Of a stretch of DNA of 64,000 nt, positions 25,704 to 34,359 are shown piece by piece; positions within the stretch are counted from its first letter, which is position 1, and every line of letters starts with the position of its first letter. A model generated the notes under the pieces. It ran no database searches. It saw only the letters and a program-made list of their open reading frames with translations, and was not told the origin of the DNA. Source of the stretch: Calothrix sp. PCC 7716 (lineage in GTDB: Bacteria; Cyanobacteriota; Cyanobacteriia; Cyanobacteriales; Nostocaceae); the NCBI RefSeq assembly GCF_019977735.1, contig NZ_AP025018.1:2418001-2482000 (forward strand). The letters run 5' to 3'. Position numbers and translations under genes: made by a program.

Positions 25704-27185
25704 TTATCCTCGTTGTAAGCTACCAAATAGTTTTTGCCAATCTATATAATCAGCTTTATATTCGGTTGCCTTAACCTCGAATGTTACATTACAAGCTTTA
25801 TCATATTGAAGTGCTTGTACACAAACCTCAGCAACATCATCACGGCTAATTTTGCCTCTAATATTATCACCTTGCTCAAATACTAATTCTTTCCCACCTA
25901 CTTCTTCTGTCAATGCACAAGGACGGATAATTGTATAATTTACACCGCTTGCTCTAACACTATCTTCGCCTTTTAATTTCCAAGTAAGAATACCTCCTAA
26001 TTGGTCATTTAATCTTACTGCTGGTGGTTCTTCTTCTAAATTTATACCTGGTCTTCCTGGACGTGTGACTCCTGCGGAACTTACTAATACAAACCCTGAT
26101 AAAGGACTTCCACCGTAAGCTTTTATTGTTTCAACTTCTAAAGAAAAATTACCTGGTGAAAAATGAGGGTTCAAATCACCGTCGTATTCAAATTTACTCA
26201 ACATTAATTGAAACGAGCGAATTTGAGCAATATTAACAGGAGGACGGTCTCTTACTACTTTGGCGCGAAATACAGGAATTAACTCACTAAAAGGTACACG
26301 AATATCTATCCAGGCGCCATCTACTGTATCAAAAGAGTGACTATAACCAACACCATCCCAAGCAGAGTCACTACGCAAAAATAATTTATATCGCTTACCG
26401 TCTCCTTTGACTCGCAGTTCCACACCTTCGTAACCCGATAAATTTATGGCTGGGTCAAAGTTCTTGGTGCGTACAGAAGCGAAACCACCAGAGTTGTCTG
26501 TAGATACATTTCCTGTAAATAAAGCTGTTTCGCCAGTAAATATTATATTACTTTGGCTAACTCCACCCATCACCACATCATCTAACGCGCCCCAAACATT
26601 CTTGAGATTCTCCGAAGGTTGAGTAAAATCAAATATAGTTTTGACATCAGCCTTTGGTAAGTATTTTGCTGCTGCCTCAACTAAATTTTTCACACCTTTG
26701 TATTCAACGTTTTCAGGTGTATCACCAACTATTTCAGGCATGTAAAATTTGATGCCTTGATTATACTTCGCACGGTCGGCAGTATCTCCTTCTTTTGGTT
26801 GCACACGTACAGCAGTACAACAAATAACACCTTGAATATTCGCCATTACTAACGGTGTTAAAGTATCAGGGTTGGTAATATCTCCTACAACCATCTCAAC
26901 TTCGTTACCGAGAATTAGACGTGCTTTTTCAATATCACGCACTAAACACCGCACACGATAGCCAAGTTGATTCAATCGTCGCACAACTCGCTTACCAACA
27001 CCACCCGTGGCGCCTGCTACTAGTATTACACCCACCTGTTTTGCTCCATATAGCTGACTTTGACTATCTTGGGAACTACCTTGAAATAGATTTTGTACCC
27101 AGTTGAGTAAAGGGAAAACTTCAAAATAGCTAAGAGTCTTAATAAATCTACCTAAATCCCACGGCTGCCGATTTTTGTCGCTCAT
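25704..27185 (-). CDS. HCF173-like SDR protein with inserted CIA30 domain
   Basis: This 493-residue protein has an atypical short-chain dehydrogenase fold: VILVAGATGGVGKRVVRRL near residues 52-70, then CLVRD and GVICCTAVR. The fold is interrupted at about residues 180-345 by a CIA30 (complex I intermediate-associated 30) domain with LDDVVMGGVSQSNI and SGGFASVRTKNF. It then resumes with FVLVSSAGVTR and YTIIRPCALTEE. This order is that of plant HCF173, which binds psbA mRNA and supports D1 synthesis. A role in photosystem II protein synthesis or repair is therefore plausible but inferred. No transit peptide is present. Confidence 0.85.
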   Translation of the reverse strand: MSDKNRQPWDLGRFIKTLSYFEVFPLLNWVQNLFQGSSQDSQSQLYGAKQVGVILVAGATGGVGKRVVRRLNQLGYRVRCLVRDIEKARLILGNEVEMVVGDITNPDTLTPLVMANIQGVICCTAVRVQPKEGDTADRAKYNQGIKFYMPEIVGDTPENVEYKGVKNLVEAAAKYLPKADVKTIFDFTQPSENLKNVWGALDDVVMGGVSQSNIIFTGETALFTGNVSTDNSGGFASVRTKNFDPAINLSGYEGVELRVKGDGKRYKLFLRSDSAWDGVGYSHSFDTVDGAWIDIRVPFSELIPVFRAKVVRDRPPVNIAQIRSFQLMLSKFEYDGDLNPHFSPGNFSLEVETIKAYGGSPLSGFVLVSSAGVTRPGRPGINLEEEPPAVRLNDQLGGILTWKLKGEDSVRASGVNYTIIRPCALTEEVGGKELVFEQGDNIRGKISRDDVAEVCVQALQYDKACNVTFEVKATEYKADYIDWQKLFGSLQRG

Positions 27186-27228
27186 AATCTTAGAAGTTAC
27201 AATAACTAAAGCCTATTAATTCAATTTT

Positions 27229-27525
27229 ATGCGCGCTCGTATCGAAGAGGATTTATTATTTTTGCATCACGAAGATTTGCCCGAATACAAAAAAGGTGGT
27301 TCGGTAGTCCGTAACAGTTATTTCTGGGCACTAAAATCTATAGCTGGTAAAGCTTCACGCTATGGAGACTGGGAATATGAACAAGAAGTTTGGTTTGCGT
27401 TAGGACGAATGTTAATGTCGTTTACCGAGTCTGGGTATCTAGGACATCGCGAAACCATATTAGAATTTCCTGTCTCACAAGGAGAAATTCCCGACCCGTT
27501 TCGTTTGGTTGCGACATGGGAGTAG
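27229..27525 (+). CDS. hypothetical protein (98 residues)
   Basis: The ORF encodes MRARIEEDLLFLHHEDLPEY, then FWALKSIAGKASRYGDWEYE and a C-terminal EFPVSQGEIPDPFRLVATWE. It is compact, acidic and probably a single domain. I do not recognise it. It is in the HigB position, 24 bp upstream of a HigA-like gene, but shows no HigB/RelE motif. It is divergent from the HCF173-like gene. Confidence 0.65.
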   Translation: MRARIEEDLLFLHHEDLPEYKKGGSVVRNSYFWALKSIAGKASRYGDWEYEQEVWFALGRMLMSFTESGYLGHRETILEFPVSQGEIPDPFRLVATWE

Positions 27526-27549
27526 AAGTTCCTAGGGATAAATGGAAAA

Positions 27550-27972
27550 ATGACCCATACTTTTAACGCCAAACTTTATGGTAAACTGCTAGCCGAATAT
27601 CAACCAAAAACAATTACTACTGAAGAAGAAAACGAACAAGCAATTGCTCTTGCTCAAAACTTAGAGCATCGTCCTAATCGAACTCCGGGAGAGGAGATTC
27701 TCTTAAAATTGTTAGTGACGTTAATCGAGAAGTTTGAAGAAACGCATTATCCAATTCCTGAAGGAACACCTCATTCAATGTTAATGCATCTAATGGATGC
27801 GCGCGATATTACAAAAGAAGCATTAATTGAAGTAATAAGCTCATTGGAAGTCGTACAAGAAATTGTTAATGGTGTTCGTACTATCAATAAAGCAGAAGCA
27901 GAAGGGCTTGCAGACTATTTCCATGTGGATGTAAGTTTATTTGACACGAACTGTTTATCAAGAGTATCTTAA
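27550..27972 (+). CDS. HigA-like XRE antitoxin without a visible HigB
   Basis: This 140-residue protein has a long N-terminal helical part (ENEQAIALAQNLEHRPNRTP, EEILLKLLVTLIEKFEETHY). A C-terminal helix-turn-helix follows, with MLMHLMDARDITKEALIEVI and VVQEIVNGVRTINKAEAEGL. This is the layout of HigA antitoxins in cyanobacteria. A RelE-type HigB toxin usually lies immediately upstream; here the upstream gene is a different unknown protein. It may be an orphan regulator or pair with that protein. Confidence 0.82.
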   Translation: MTHTFNAKLYGKLLAEYQPKTITTEEENEQAIALAQNLEHRPNRTPGEEILLKLLVTLIEKFEETHYPIPEGTPHSMLMHLMDARDITKEALIEVISSLEVVQEIVNGVRTINKAEAEGLADYFHVDVSLFDTNCLSRVS

Positions 27973-28020
27973 TTGGGCGTGTTATTGACGGCGCCTAAAA
28001 TTGTTTATATGCGCCTGTTT

Positions 28021-29355
28021 TTATAACCGCGCAAAGAATTCTTCCATCTTGTAATCGTACACAACTTCCCAAAACAAACACCCATTACGTTTTACTTGAT
28101 ACACACCTTCTCTTACTTCACGGAAGTCTATAATTAAACCTTTGCGCTTTGCATTACTCAGCCTTTGAATTGCTTCCGGAGTTAATTCTGTAATGCGGCG
28201 CCGTTCTTCTCGTGTTAAAGCATCCCAAGCGGCTTGCTTATATTCTTCATTATTTGTAAGAACTTCATTAATTTCTTGCCATGAATTTGCTGTTTGAAGG
28301 TTTTGAACTAATAAATCGACAGGCGCCGAAATTTGAGATGTTACTTCTACTGCTGCGGTAAACATCTCGTAATCTTCAATTAAATCGTCTTTCTCTTCTG
28401 GTTCAAAGCTCCATACATCTTGACTATCTTCATCTTCATCGTAGTCATGCTGATAATCCAAGGTTTCTTCATTTAAATCTTCTTCTACACTTACTTGGTC
28501 GGCATCCCAAGATTCATATTTATTTATAGTTACTTGATTACAAACTAAGTCAGGCGCCGTTTCTACGTCTTTATCAATAGGCGCCGAATCTTGAGTTGTT
28601 TCTACTTCTTGGGTAACATTATTTGCTACAAAGCTACTTGCTGTTGAAAATCCATATTTGAATTCGTAACGAGCTACAAGCGCTTCCTCGACAATTGATT
28701 GAGCCGTTCTACCTTCAGTCGTCATCATCTCTTCCAACATAACCCCAACAAATTGGTTATAAATTGGGCCAATTTGACATGCGCGTTTATTATCACCTAC
28801 TAAAAAACCTGATAAAAACTGGTAATAACTTATAAAATCATTACCTTTACCAGTTACGGAGCCACGGTGAGGCATCCGAAGCCAAATACTCGGTACTTGT
28901 TCTTCTTGTTCTTCTCTCTTAGCTCTTGCCTTGTAGCAGTTTTTCATGAAGCTACGAACCAAGTCTTGAGTAATTTGGGGCACACCCTTCATTTGGGGAA
29001 TAACTGACTGGTATTTTTTGAAGTTAAGAGCGATTTGAAAAATTGTGCGCGGTTCGACTTGTGCTAGCTCATACGGGGTAAAGGTATCAAAAGCTGCTTT
29101 TACCTTTAAGTAAGCTTTTTCTTCACCTTCCCAATTAAGCTGGCTTAATAATTCTTTATATTCTTTTCTAGGTAAAGTTGCTTTTTGCTCTGCCAACCAG
29201 AACGAATAACGCAGAAGCTGCACAGTGGACGTGTATATGGCGCCTATTGGATGTACGCAATCTGAAGCAGTGTTCAAAAAATCGATGAACTGTGCGGGTG
29301 ATATTGCTAGTTCATCTGGACTGGTGATGCCGAAACCTTCTATTTGTGCCAACAT
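28021..29355 (-). CDS. large protein of unknown function with an acidic centre
   Basis: This 444-residue protein has three parts. A helical N-terminal domain of about 230 residues (AISPAQFIDFLNTASDCVHP, PYELAQVEPRTIFQIALNFK) is followed by a very acidic, low-complexity linker (about 235-330, with DYDEDEDSQDVWSFEPEEKD). A C-terminal domain carries DALTREERRRITELTPEAIQ and VKRNGCLFWEVVYDY. I recognise no enzyme motif. The XRE regulator gene on the other strand starts 172 bp upstream, so the two may share control. Confidence 0.75.
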   Translation of the reverse strand: MLAQIEGFGITSPDELAISPAQFIDFLNTASDCVHPIGAIYTSTVQLLRYSFWLAEQKATLPRKEYKELLSQLNWEGEEKAYLKVKAAFDTFTPYELAQVEPRTIFQIALNFKKYQSVIPQMKGVPQITQDLVRSFMKNCYKARAKREEQEEQVPSIWLRMPHRGSVTGKGNDFISYYQFLSGFLVGDNKRACQIGPIYNQFVGVMLEEMMTTEGRTAQSIVEEALVARYEFKYGFSTASSFVANNVTQEVETTQDSAPIDKDVETAPDLVCNQVTINKYESWDADQVSVEEDLNEETLDYQHDYDEDEDSQDVWSFEPEEKDDLIEDYEMFTAAVEVTSQISAPVDLLVQNLQTANSWQEINEVLTNNEEYKQAAWDALTREERRRITELTPEAIQRLSNAKRKGLIIDFREVREGVYQVKRNGCLFWEVVYDYKMEEFFARL

Positions 29356-29526
29356 AGTAATGATTTTTTGTTTTGTCAGGCGACTGTTTTAAACCTTTTT
29401 GAGGAATCTGGCAGGCGCCTTGTTTTTTTGCTTACAAATATTATACGATTAATACAGCGGTAAATTAATTTATTAATCAAAGTTAATGTTAATCTAGTAA
29501 TCGATAATAGAAACATAAGATGTACT

Positions 29527-29841
29527 ATGTCCGCAATAATAATGAGTACCCCTGTTCCACCAATATTCACAAAGAGAGACGACAGAAAGGCTGTACAACA
29601 ATCAAAGCTCAAAATTCGTTGCCGTCTACAAGACTTGATGGATGCTCAAGAATTGACTAAAACTGCATTATCTCAAGCTACAGGACTAACTACGGCAGCT
29701 ATTAGAGGATTGTGCGAGAACACTGCAAAACGTTATGACGTTGATACTTTAGCTGCTTTATGTGAATTTTTTGGGTGTGATCTGAATCTTTTGTTTGAGA
29801 TTATACCTAGGAACGGGAAAGATGATTTTTCTAATTCTTAG
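29527..29841 (+). CDS. Cro/C1-type XRE transcriptional regulator
   Basis: This protein of up to 104 residues has an XRE helix-turn-helix: IRCRLQDLMDAQELTKTALSQ, then ATGLTTAAIRGLCENTAKRY and TLAALCEFFGCDLNLLFE. An alternative ATG at 29542 is possible. It is divergent from the 444-residue gene and may repress it; this is inference from position. Confidence 0.88.
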   Translation: MSAIIMSTPVPPIFTKRDDRKAVQQSKLKIRCRLQDLMDAQELTKTALSQATGLTTAAIRGLCENTAKRYDVDTLAALCEFFGCDLNLLFEIIPRNGKDDFSNS

Positions 29842-30002
29842 CTGTGTTTCTGCAATGGGCGCCAGGTTATATTGCTTAAATATCGCAGGTAATGCTTCTA
29901 GTTAGCCAAAACTAATGGTATTAAAAGCAACATTCCGGAATACTGAAAACAGGCTTTGTATCACAATTAAGTATACTTTCCTGTTTACCTAAAGTAAAAA
30001 TT

Positions 30003-30626
30003 ATGTCTTTAGCTTCTAAAATTAACAATCAAAACTTAATTAACTTTCTCGTATCAAAGGCAATTTCGATTCTCAGCTTACTATACTTCGTCTCTATTCC
30101 ATTAGGATGGACAAAGACTAAATTTGAAACCGACGATGTAGTAATACTTTTTATTATCTTATTATTCAACTCTGAGCTATTAGAAAAACTAGTTAAACTC
30201 GTAATTTCCAAAGATGGTATCACGCTTGATTTAAATCAAATTAAAGAAACACAAGACAGTCAGCAACTCAGCATCCAAGCGAATCAATCCAATATCGAAG
30301 CAGTAACAAGCATAATACAACGTATTACAGCATTAGAGCAGCAAATAGCTCAAAACAAAGATGAAAAAGAACTGATTGTAAATAGTTTATTGAGCGAATA
30401 CGAGTTAAAGCATCTCGACCAATTATCAGGTAATCAGCCTTTCCTATACATAAAACAACGCACCTTTGAACAAGAGTTACGCCATTTACGTGCGTTTGGC
30501 TTTATCGAAAATTTACCTGGTAAAACAATTTCTGGAATGGCGCCTACGGGTGACTTGAGAGACTATGTAAAAATTACCCAAAAAGGTATAGATTTCTTAA
30601 GTAAGAAACAATACAATGTAGTATAA
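30003..30626 (+). CDS. membrane protein with coiled coil and C-terminal winged-helix-like domain
   Basis: The N-terminus holds two hydrophobic segments (LVSKAISILSLLYFVSIPLG and VVILFIILLF, residues 15-56). A long predicted coiled coil with many Gln and Glu follows (about 75-125). The C-terminal 80 residues (LLSEYELKHLDQLSGNQPF, LRHLRAFGFIEN, YVKITQKGIDFLSKK) resemble a winged-helix repressor domain. A membrane-anchored sensor is possible. I do not recognise a family. Confidence 0.7.
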   Translation: MSLASKINNQNLINFLVSKAISILSLLYFVSIPLGWTKTKFETDDVVILFIILLFNSELLEKLVKLVISKDGITLDLNQIKETQDSQQLSIQANQSNIEAVTSIIQRITALEQQIAQNKDEKELIVNSLLSEYELKHLDQLSGNQPFLYIKQRTFEQELRHLRAFGFIENLPGKTISGMAPTGDLRDYVKITQKGIDFLSKKQYNVV

Positions 30627-30738
30627 AAAAATATAAGTAATTTAATAAAAACTTTTGGCACAAATTCGGTGCAATTTGACAACTTTCTGTTATACCTGAT
30701 ATTTGAAAGCCTAACTCAAAATACATTTCACATATCTA

Positions 30739-31926
30739 ATGGTAAACAGCACAAGTTATCAACCGCCTATAGATAAACTCTTAACTCTTGGTTCGCAGCA
30801 CTTGAATGATGTTGCAGAACTCGGTATTGGTTCTGAGCATATTCCTGATTTAATTAAAATGGCGGTTGATGACGAGTTGCTAGGCGCCGTACAGGAGAAA
30901 GAGACAATGGCGCCAGTTCATGCTTGGCGTATATTAGGTCAACTACAAGCAACTGAGGCAATAATTCCATTAATACAATTGTTTAAGCTAGTAGATAATG
31001 ATTTAGTCAACGAAGAACTGCCAAAAGTTTACGGCAATATAGGTGCTGCGGCAATTGGGGCACTTGTAGAATATTTAGCTCAAAACCAAAATCAGCTTTT
31101 AGCGCGCGTCACTGCTATAAACAGCCTAGAAGAAATTGCGTCGCAACACCCTGATGCGAGCAATCAAGTTAAAAGCGTACTAACTCAAAGTTTACAATCG
31201 TGTAATCAAAATGAAGCCGAATTAAATGGATTTATTGTAAGTGCGCTTATTAACTTACAGACACAAGAAGCGGCGCCTATAATTAAATACGCATTCAATA
31301 CGAACCAAGTCGCTGAAGATATTGTAGGTAACTGGGACGAAGTACGACAAAGTTTAGGTATCAATTCAGACGAAGAAGTTCAAGAGTTTATACCAACTCC
31401 ACTACCTAGCATTACAGAAGCATCCACACCAGATGTAGAAGAGGCAAGCGAAGATAAAATTAATGCTTTGATTGATTTAGTAGCACAAGTCACTGAGACA
31501 CAAACTCCAACTCCAGAAAATGAACTTCTGAAAGACGAGTTAGCTTCCGAAACCGAGAATACATCTTTACTGCCAGATGAAAAAGAAGCACAGCAGGAGA
31601 TTATCGATACAGAAGAGAACTTAACTAATACGATAAATAAGGTAGAAAACGAGGTAGAAGAAGTTGCATCTGAAATTGAAGCTGGTAAAGAAACACAAGT
31701 AAGTGAAGCATCAACTAAAGTCGATGAATCGCACGAACAAACTAAAGTAGAGTCTATCGAAGCTGTTACTGTAGAATCAAAAGAAGAATCTTCTGAAGAA
31801 TCAAACTTATTGGAACAAGAAGATAATAAAGGTTTTGGGCGCCTTGCCACAAGTAAAGAAAAACCAGAGAAACCACAGAAAGCAAAGCCAAGCAAAAAGA
31901 AAAAGCGTGGTTTCAGCGATTTATAA
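30739..31926 (+). CDS. HEAT-repeat protein with acidic region and lysine-rich tail
   Basis: The N-terminal half (residues 1-210) is all helix and resembles HEAT repeats (APVHAWRILGQLQATEAIIP, ARVTAINSLEEIASQHP). The second half is disordered: acidic and rich in Glu/Ser/Thr (about 210-370). It ends in a strongly basic tail of KPEKPQKAKPSKKKKRGF type. That charge layout suggests interaction with a nucleic acid or acidic partner through the tail. The function is unknown. The neighbouring GNAT gene starts 16 bp downstream and is probably cotranscribed. Confidence 0.7.
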   Translation: MVNSTSYQPPIDKLLTLGSQHLNDVAELGIGSEHIPDLIKMAVDDELLGAVQEKETMAPVHAWRILGQLQATEAIIPLIQLFKLVDNDLVNEELPKVYGNIGAAAIGALVEYLAQNQNQLLARVTAINSLEEIASQHPDASNQVKSVLTQSLQSCNQNEAELNGFIVSALINLQTQEAAPIIKYAFNTNQVAEDIVGNWDEVRQSLGINSDEEVQEFIPTPLPSITEASTPDVEEASEDKINALIDLVAQVTETQTPTPENELLKDELASETENTSLLPDEKEAQQEIIDTEENLTNTINKVENEVEEVASEIEAGKETQVSEASTKVDESHEQTKVESIEAVTVESKEESSEESNLLEQEDNKGFGRLATSKEKPEKPQKAKPSKKKKRGFSDL

Positions 31927-31942
31927 TAAAGGGAATTAATTT

Positions 31943-32449
31943 ATGAATATTCGTTGCGAAGCTTCGCCAGATTATCTAAAAATAGCAGAAGTCATTACCA
32001 GCGCTTTTGGACAGCCAAATGAAGCTAAACTTGTCGAAGCAATACGTAATTCAGAAAATTATATTCCTGAACTTTCATTAGTTGCAGAAATTGACGGTAA
32101 CATTGTCGCTCATGTTCTATTTAGTTACATACATATTGTAAGTAATGAAATTTTACCTGTGTTAGCATTGGCGCCAGTGGCAGTTTCTCCACAGTTTCAA
32201 AACCAGGGTATAGGAACAGCTTTAGTAAAATACGGATTAGAAAAAGCAGACGAATTAGGAGAAGCATTAGTAATTGTACTTGGTCATCCCTCATTTTATC
32301 CTCGTTTTGGATTTCTTCAATCAACTTGTTACGGTATAAAATCGCCTTTTGATTCTCCAGCAGAAGCTTTTATGGTAAAACCATTGAAAAACTACGAAAT
32401 AAAATATACTGGTAACGTGGTTTATCCACAAGTATTTAACGATGTTTAA
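31943..32449 (+). CDS. GNAT family N-acetyltransferase
   Basis: This 168-residue protein has the acetyl-CoA loop as LAPVAVSPQFQNQGIGTALV, preceded by IVAHVLFSYI and followed by VIVLGHPSFYPRFGF. It is close to the YhbS group of GNAT enzymes; the substrate is unknown. It follows the HEAT-repeat gene closely. A repeat hairpin begins at its stop codon. Confidence 0.93.
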   Translation: MNIRCEASPDYLKIAEVITSAFGQPNEAKLVEAIRNSENYIPELSLVAEIDGNIVAHVLFSYIHIVSNEILPVLALAPVAVSPQFQNQGIGTALVKYGLEKADELGEALVIVLGHPSFYPRFGFLQSTCYGIKSPFDSPAEAFMVKPLKNYEIKYTGNVVYPQVFNDV

Positions 32450-32672
32450 GAAACCGGGTTTCTTTCTCACTGAATAAAATAACCTTCACTGAAAAAAATA
32501 GAAACCCGGTTTCTCAACGAAGCGCAAAAACCAAACCCCGCTCCGAGAGGTGACATGTCACGTAAGAACATACGTTAACCGAGCAGTATTGAAAGTCTTC
32601 GTTGATGTTGAGAAACCGGGTTTCTTTTCGTTTATATTAATGATTGTTGTGTTCAGTGACAAAGAAACCCGG
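32449..32672. repeat. cluster of GAAACCCGGTTTC hairpins
   Basis: AGAAACCGGGTTTCT occurs around 32449-32463, 32500-32512, 32613-32626 and 32660-32672, in alternating orientations. The spacer between the first two matches that at 7665-7703 (AACCTTCACT). The last copy lies inside the 3' end of the amidase gene and encodes its final residues (LETGFLCH). Confidence 0.85.
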
Positions 32673-34038
32673 TTTCTAAGGTTTCAAGGTATGCTGCGAC
32701 TTGAATTATTTTAGCTTCGTTGTAAGGCGCCGCTATTAACTGTACACCTAGGGGTAAAGCATTTGGACGCCGAATTGGAATTGATAAAACAGGTAAACCA
32801 ATAAAGGATAATGGTTGAGTAAATTGTCCTAGGTAAGGACGAACTAAAATTTCCTCCCCATCTAATATCATGGTTTGTTGTCCTATTAAAGGCGCCGAAA
32901 TAGGTGTGGTTGGAGCGATAATAACATCTACGTTTTGAAATATTTCTCTGACTTTATCGCGATACCATTTTCTAAATCTTTGTGCTTGTATATACCAGTT
33001 ACTGGGAATTAAGGCGCCTGCTAAAAATCTATCGCGCGTTGCTGGGTCGAAGTTTTGGGGACGGGAGCGAAGTTTTTCTAGGTGTAAGTTGGCGCCTTCT
33101 GCTGCTGTAATAATAAATGCGGCTGCACGGGCACGATGTGCTTCGGGAATGGTAACGTAATCTTTGACATTTAACGCTTCGGCTACTTTTTGAACTGCTG
33201 CAAATGCTTCTGGTTCAGCTTTTTGATTAAAATAATCATCAGCAATAGCAATTCTAATCCCATCAATATTATGTAGAGACGCGACATGTCGCGTCTCTAC
33301 AGGTGGACGTGTTGTACAAACAGGGTCTTTATCATCTGCACCTTGCAACACATTAAACACTGTCGCAATATCACGAACAGAATTTGCAAACGGGCCAATA
33401 TGGTCAAAACTACTAGAAAACAACGCTACACCCGCGCGAGATAACCTACCATAAGTTGGTTTAAAACCATATACACCGCACAAAGCTGCTGGTACACGTA
33501 TTGAACCATTAGTATCACTACCCAAAGTTATTGGTACCAAACCAGCAGCAACAGCAGCAGCAGAACCTCCAGATGAACCACCAGCTACACAAGTAATATT
33601 ATTCGGGTTACGTGTGGCGCCATAATGAAAGTTTTCAGTCACAAAACCGTAAGCATACTCATCCATATTTAGCGCACCAACGAGTATTGCACCTGCTTGC
33701 TTCAACTTCGCAATAGCAGTTGCATCTTGTGTAGCTACTGGGTTTTCAGCATTAATTAAGGCGCCTGCCAGTGTTGTTATACCCTTAATATCAAATAAAT
33801 TCTTAACGGCAAACGGGACACCAGCAAGAATACCCGCATCCTCACCCTTCTCAATTTGATTATCTATTTTTTCAGCATCAGCTAAAGCAGCTTCAGCGAT
33901 GACAGTCGTAAAGCAGTTTAATTCAACATCGCGCGTTTGAATACGAGATAGCGTAGCACGCACAACCTCGACTGCTGTCACTTCACGTGTTTTTACTGCC
34001 TTTGCTATTGATATCGCGTCGGTTAAATTTAAACTCAT
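32653..34038 (-). CDS. AtzE-type amidase (amidase signature family)
   Basis: This 461-residue amidase signature enzyme has a catalytic triad Lys79 (FAVKNLFD), Ser155 (VAGGSSGGSA) and Ser179 (DTNGSIRVPA). It resembles the AtzE subgroup, whose known member hydrolyses 1-carboxybiuret and needs a small AtzG subunit; an AtzG-like gene lies 92 bp upstream. The substrate here may differ. Two repeats lie inside the frame: a 28-bp palindrome encodes VETRHVASLH (residues 247-256), and a GAAACCGGGTTTC hairpin forms the last residues. The neighbouring AbgT transporter suggests import of an amide substrate. Confidence 0.88.
   Translation of the reverse strand: MSLNLTDAISIAKAVKTREVTAVEVVRATLSRIQTRDVELNCFTTVIAEAALADAEKIDNQIEKGEDAGILAGVPFAVKNLFDIKGITTLAGALINAENPVATQDATAIAKLKQAGAILVGALNMDEYAYGFVTENFHYGATRNPNNITCVAGGSSGGSAAAVAAGLVPITLGSDTNGSIRVPAALCGVYGFKPTYGRLSRAGVALFSSSFDHIGPFANSVRDIATVFNVLQGADDKDPVCTTRPPVETRHVASLHNIDGIRIAIADDYFNQKAEPEAFAAVQKVAEALNVKDYVTIPEAHRARAAAFIITAAEGANLHLEKLRSRPQNFDPATRDRFLAGALIPSNWYIQAQRFRKWYRDKVREIFQNVDVIIAPTTPISAPLIGQQTMILDGEEILVRPYLGQFTQPLSFIGLPVLSIPIRRPNALPLGVQLIAAPYNEAKIIQVAAYLETLETGFLCH
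33273..33300. repeat. 28-bp perfect palindrome inside the amidase gene
   Basis: GTAGAGACGCGACA and its reverse complement form a perfect palindrome that reads through in frame on the minus strand. Copies with one or two base changes occur in non-coding DNA at 18586, 38423 and 42887. The reading frame is kept because the element ends on codons that stay open. Confidence 0.9.
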
Positions 34039-34065
34039 TATTTAATATATATTGAAAAACTTTTT

Positions 34066-34092
34066 CTTGTGGGTTGGGTATCCTTGCCCGCC
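34066..34092. repeat. degenerate REP element
   Basis: CTTGTGGGTTGGGTATCC then TTGCCCGCC is a diverged copy of the GGAG REP family, between the amidase and AtzG-like genes. Confidence 0.65.
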
Positions 34093-34130
34093 TTTTAATG
34101 AACAGGCACACCCTATCCTACATGTATTTA

Positions 34131-34316
34131 CTAAGGCTCAAAAACAGGCGCCGCTTCAACATCTTCAGGTAACTCAAACTCCAAAACAACCCTAGCTACA
34201 TTACATATCCGTTCAAAATTAGTAATCACCCCATCCCTATACTCATCACGTAACTTTAAATCAACCAACAAAGCCATCTGCTCAACAAACACCCTCATCT
34301 CCAATCTCTCTTCCAT
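34131..34316 (-). CDS. AtzG-like (DUF4089) small subunit
   Basis: This 61-residue helical protein contains MRVFVEQMALLVDLKLRDEY, then RDGVITNFERICNVARVVLE, and ends in an acidic/proline tail (FELPEDVEAAPVFEP). This matches the DUF4089/AtzG pattern. AtzG supports AtzE in a way that recalls GatC supporting GatA. Its position directly upstream of the amidase gene on the same strand supports the pairing. Either Met1 or Met7 may be the start. Confidence 0.8.
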   Translation of the reverse strand: MEERLEMRVFVEQMALLVDLKLRDEYRDGVITNFERICNVARVVLEFELPEDVEAAPVFEP

Positions 34317-34359
34317 CTTCCCTTCCCTCTGTGAACTCTGTGTCTCTGTGGTAAAAATC

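Noticed and set aside
31380-31895. 171-residue minus-strand Ser/Cys-rich ORF
   Set aside because: It is the antisense frame of the acidic half of the HEAT-repeat protein; Ser-rich readings opposite Glu/Lys-rich coding are common.
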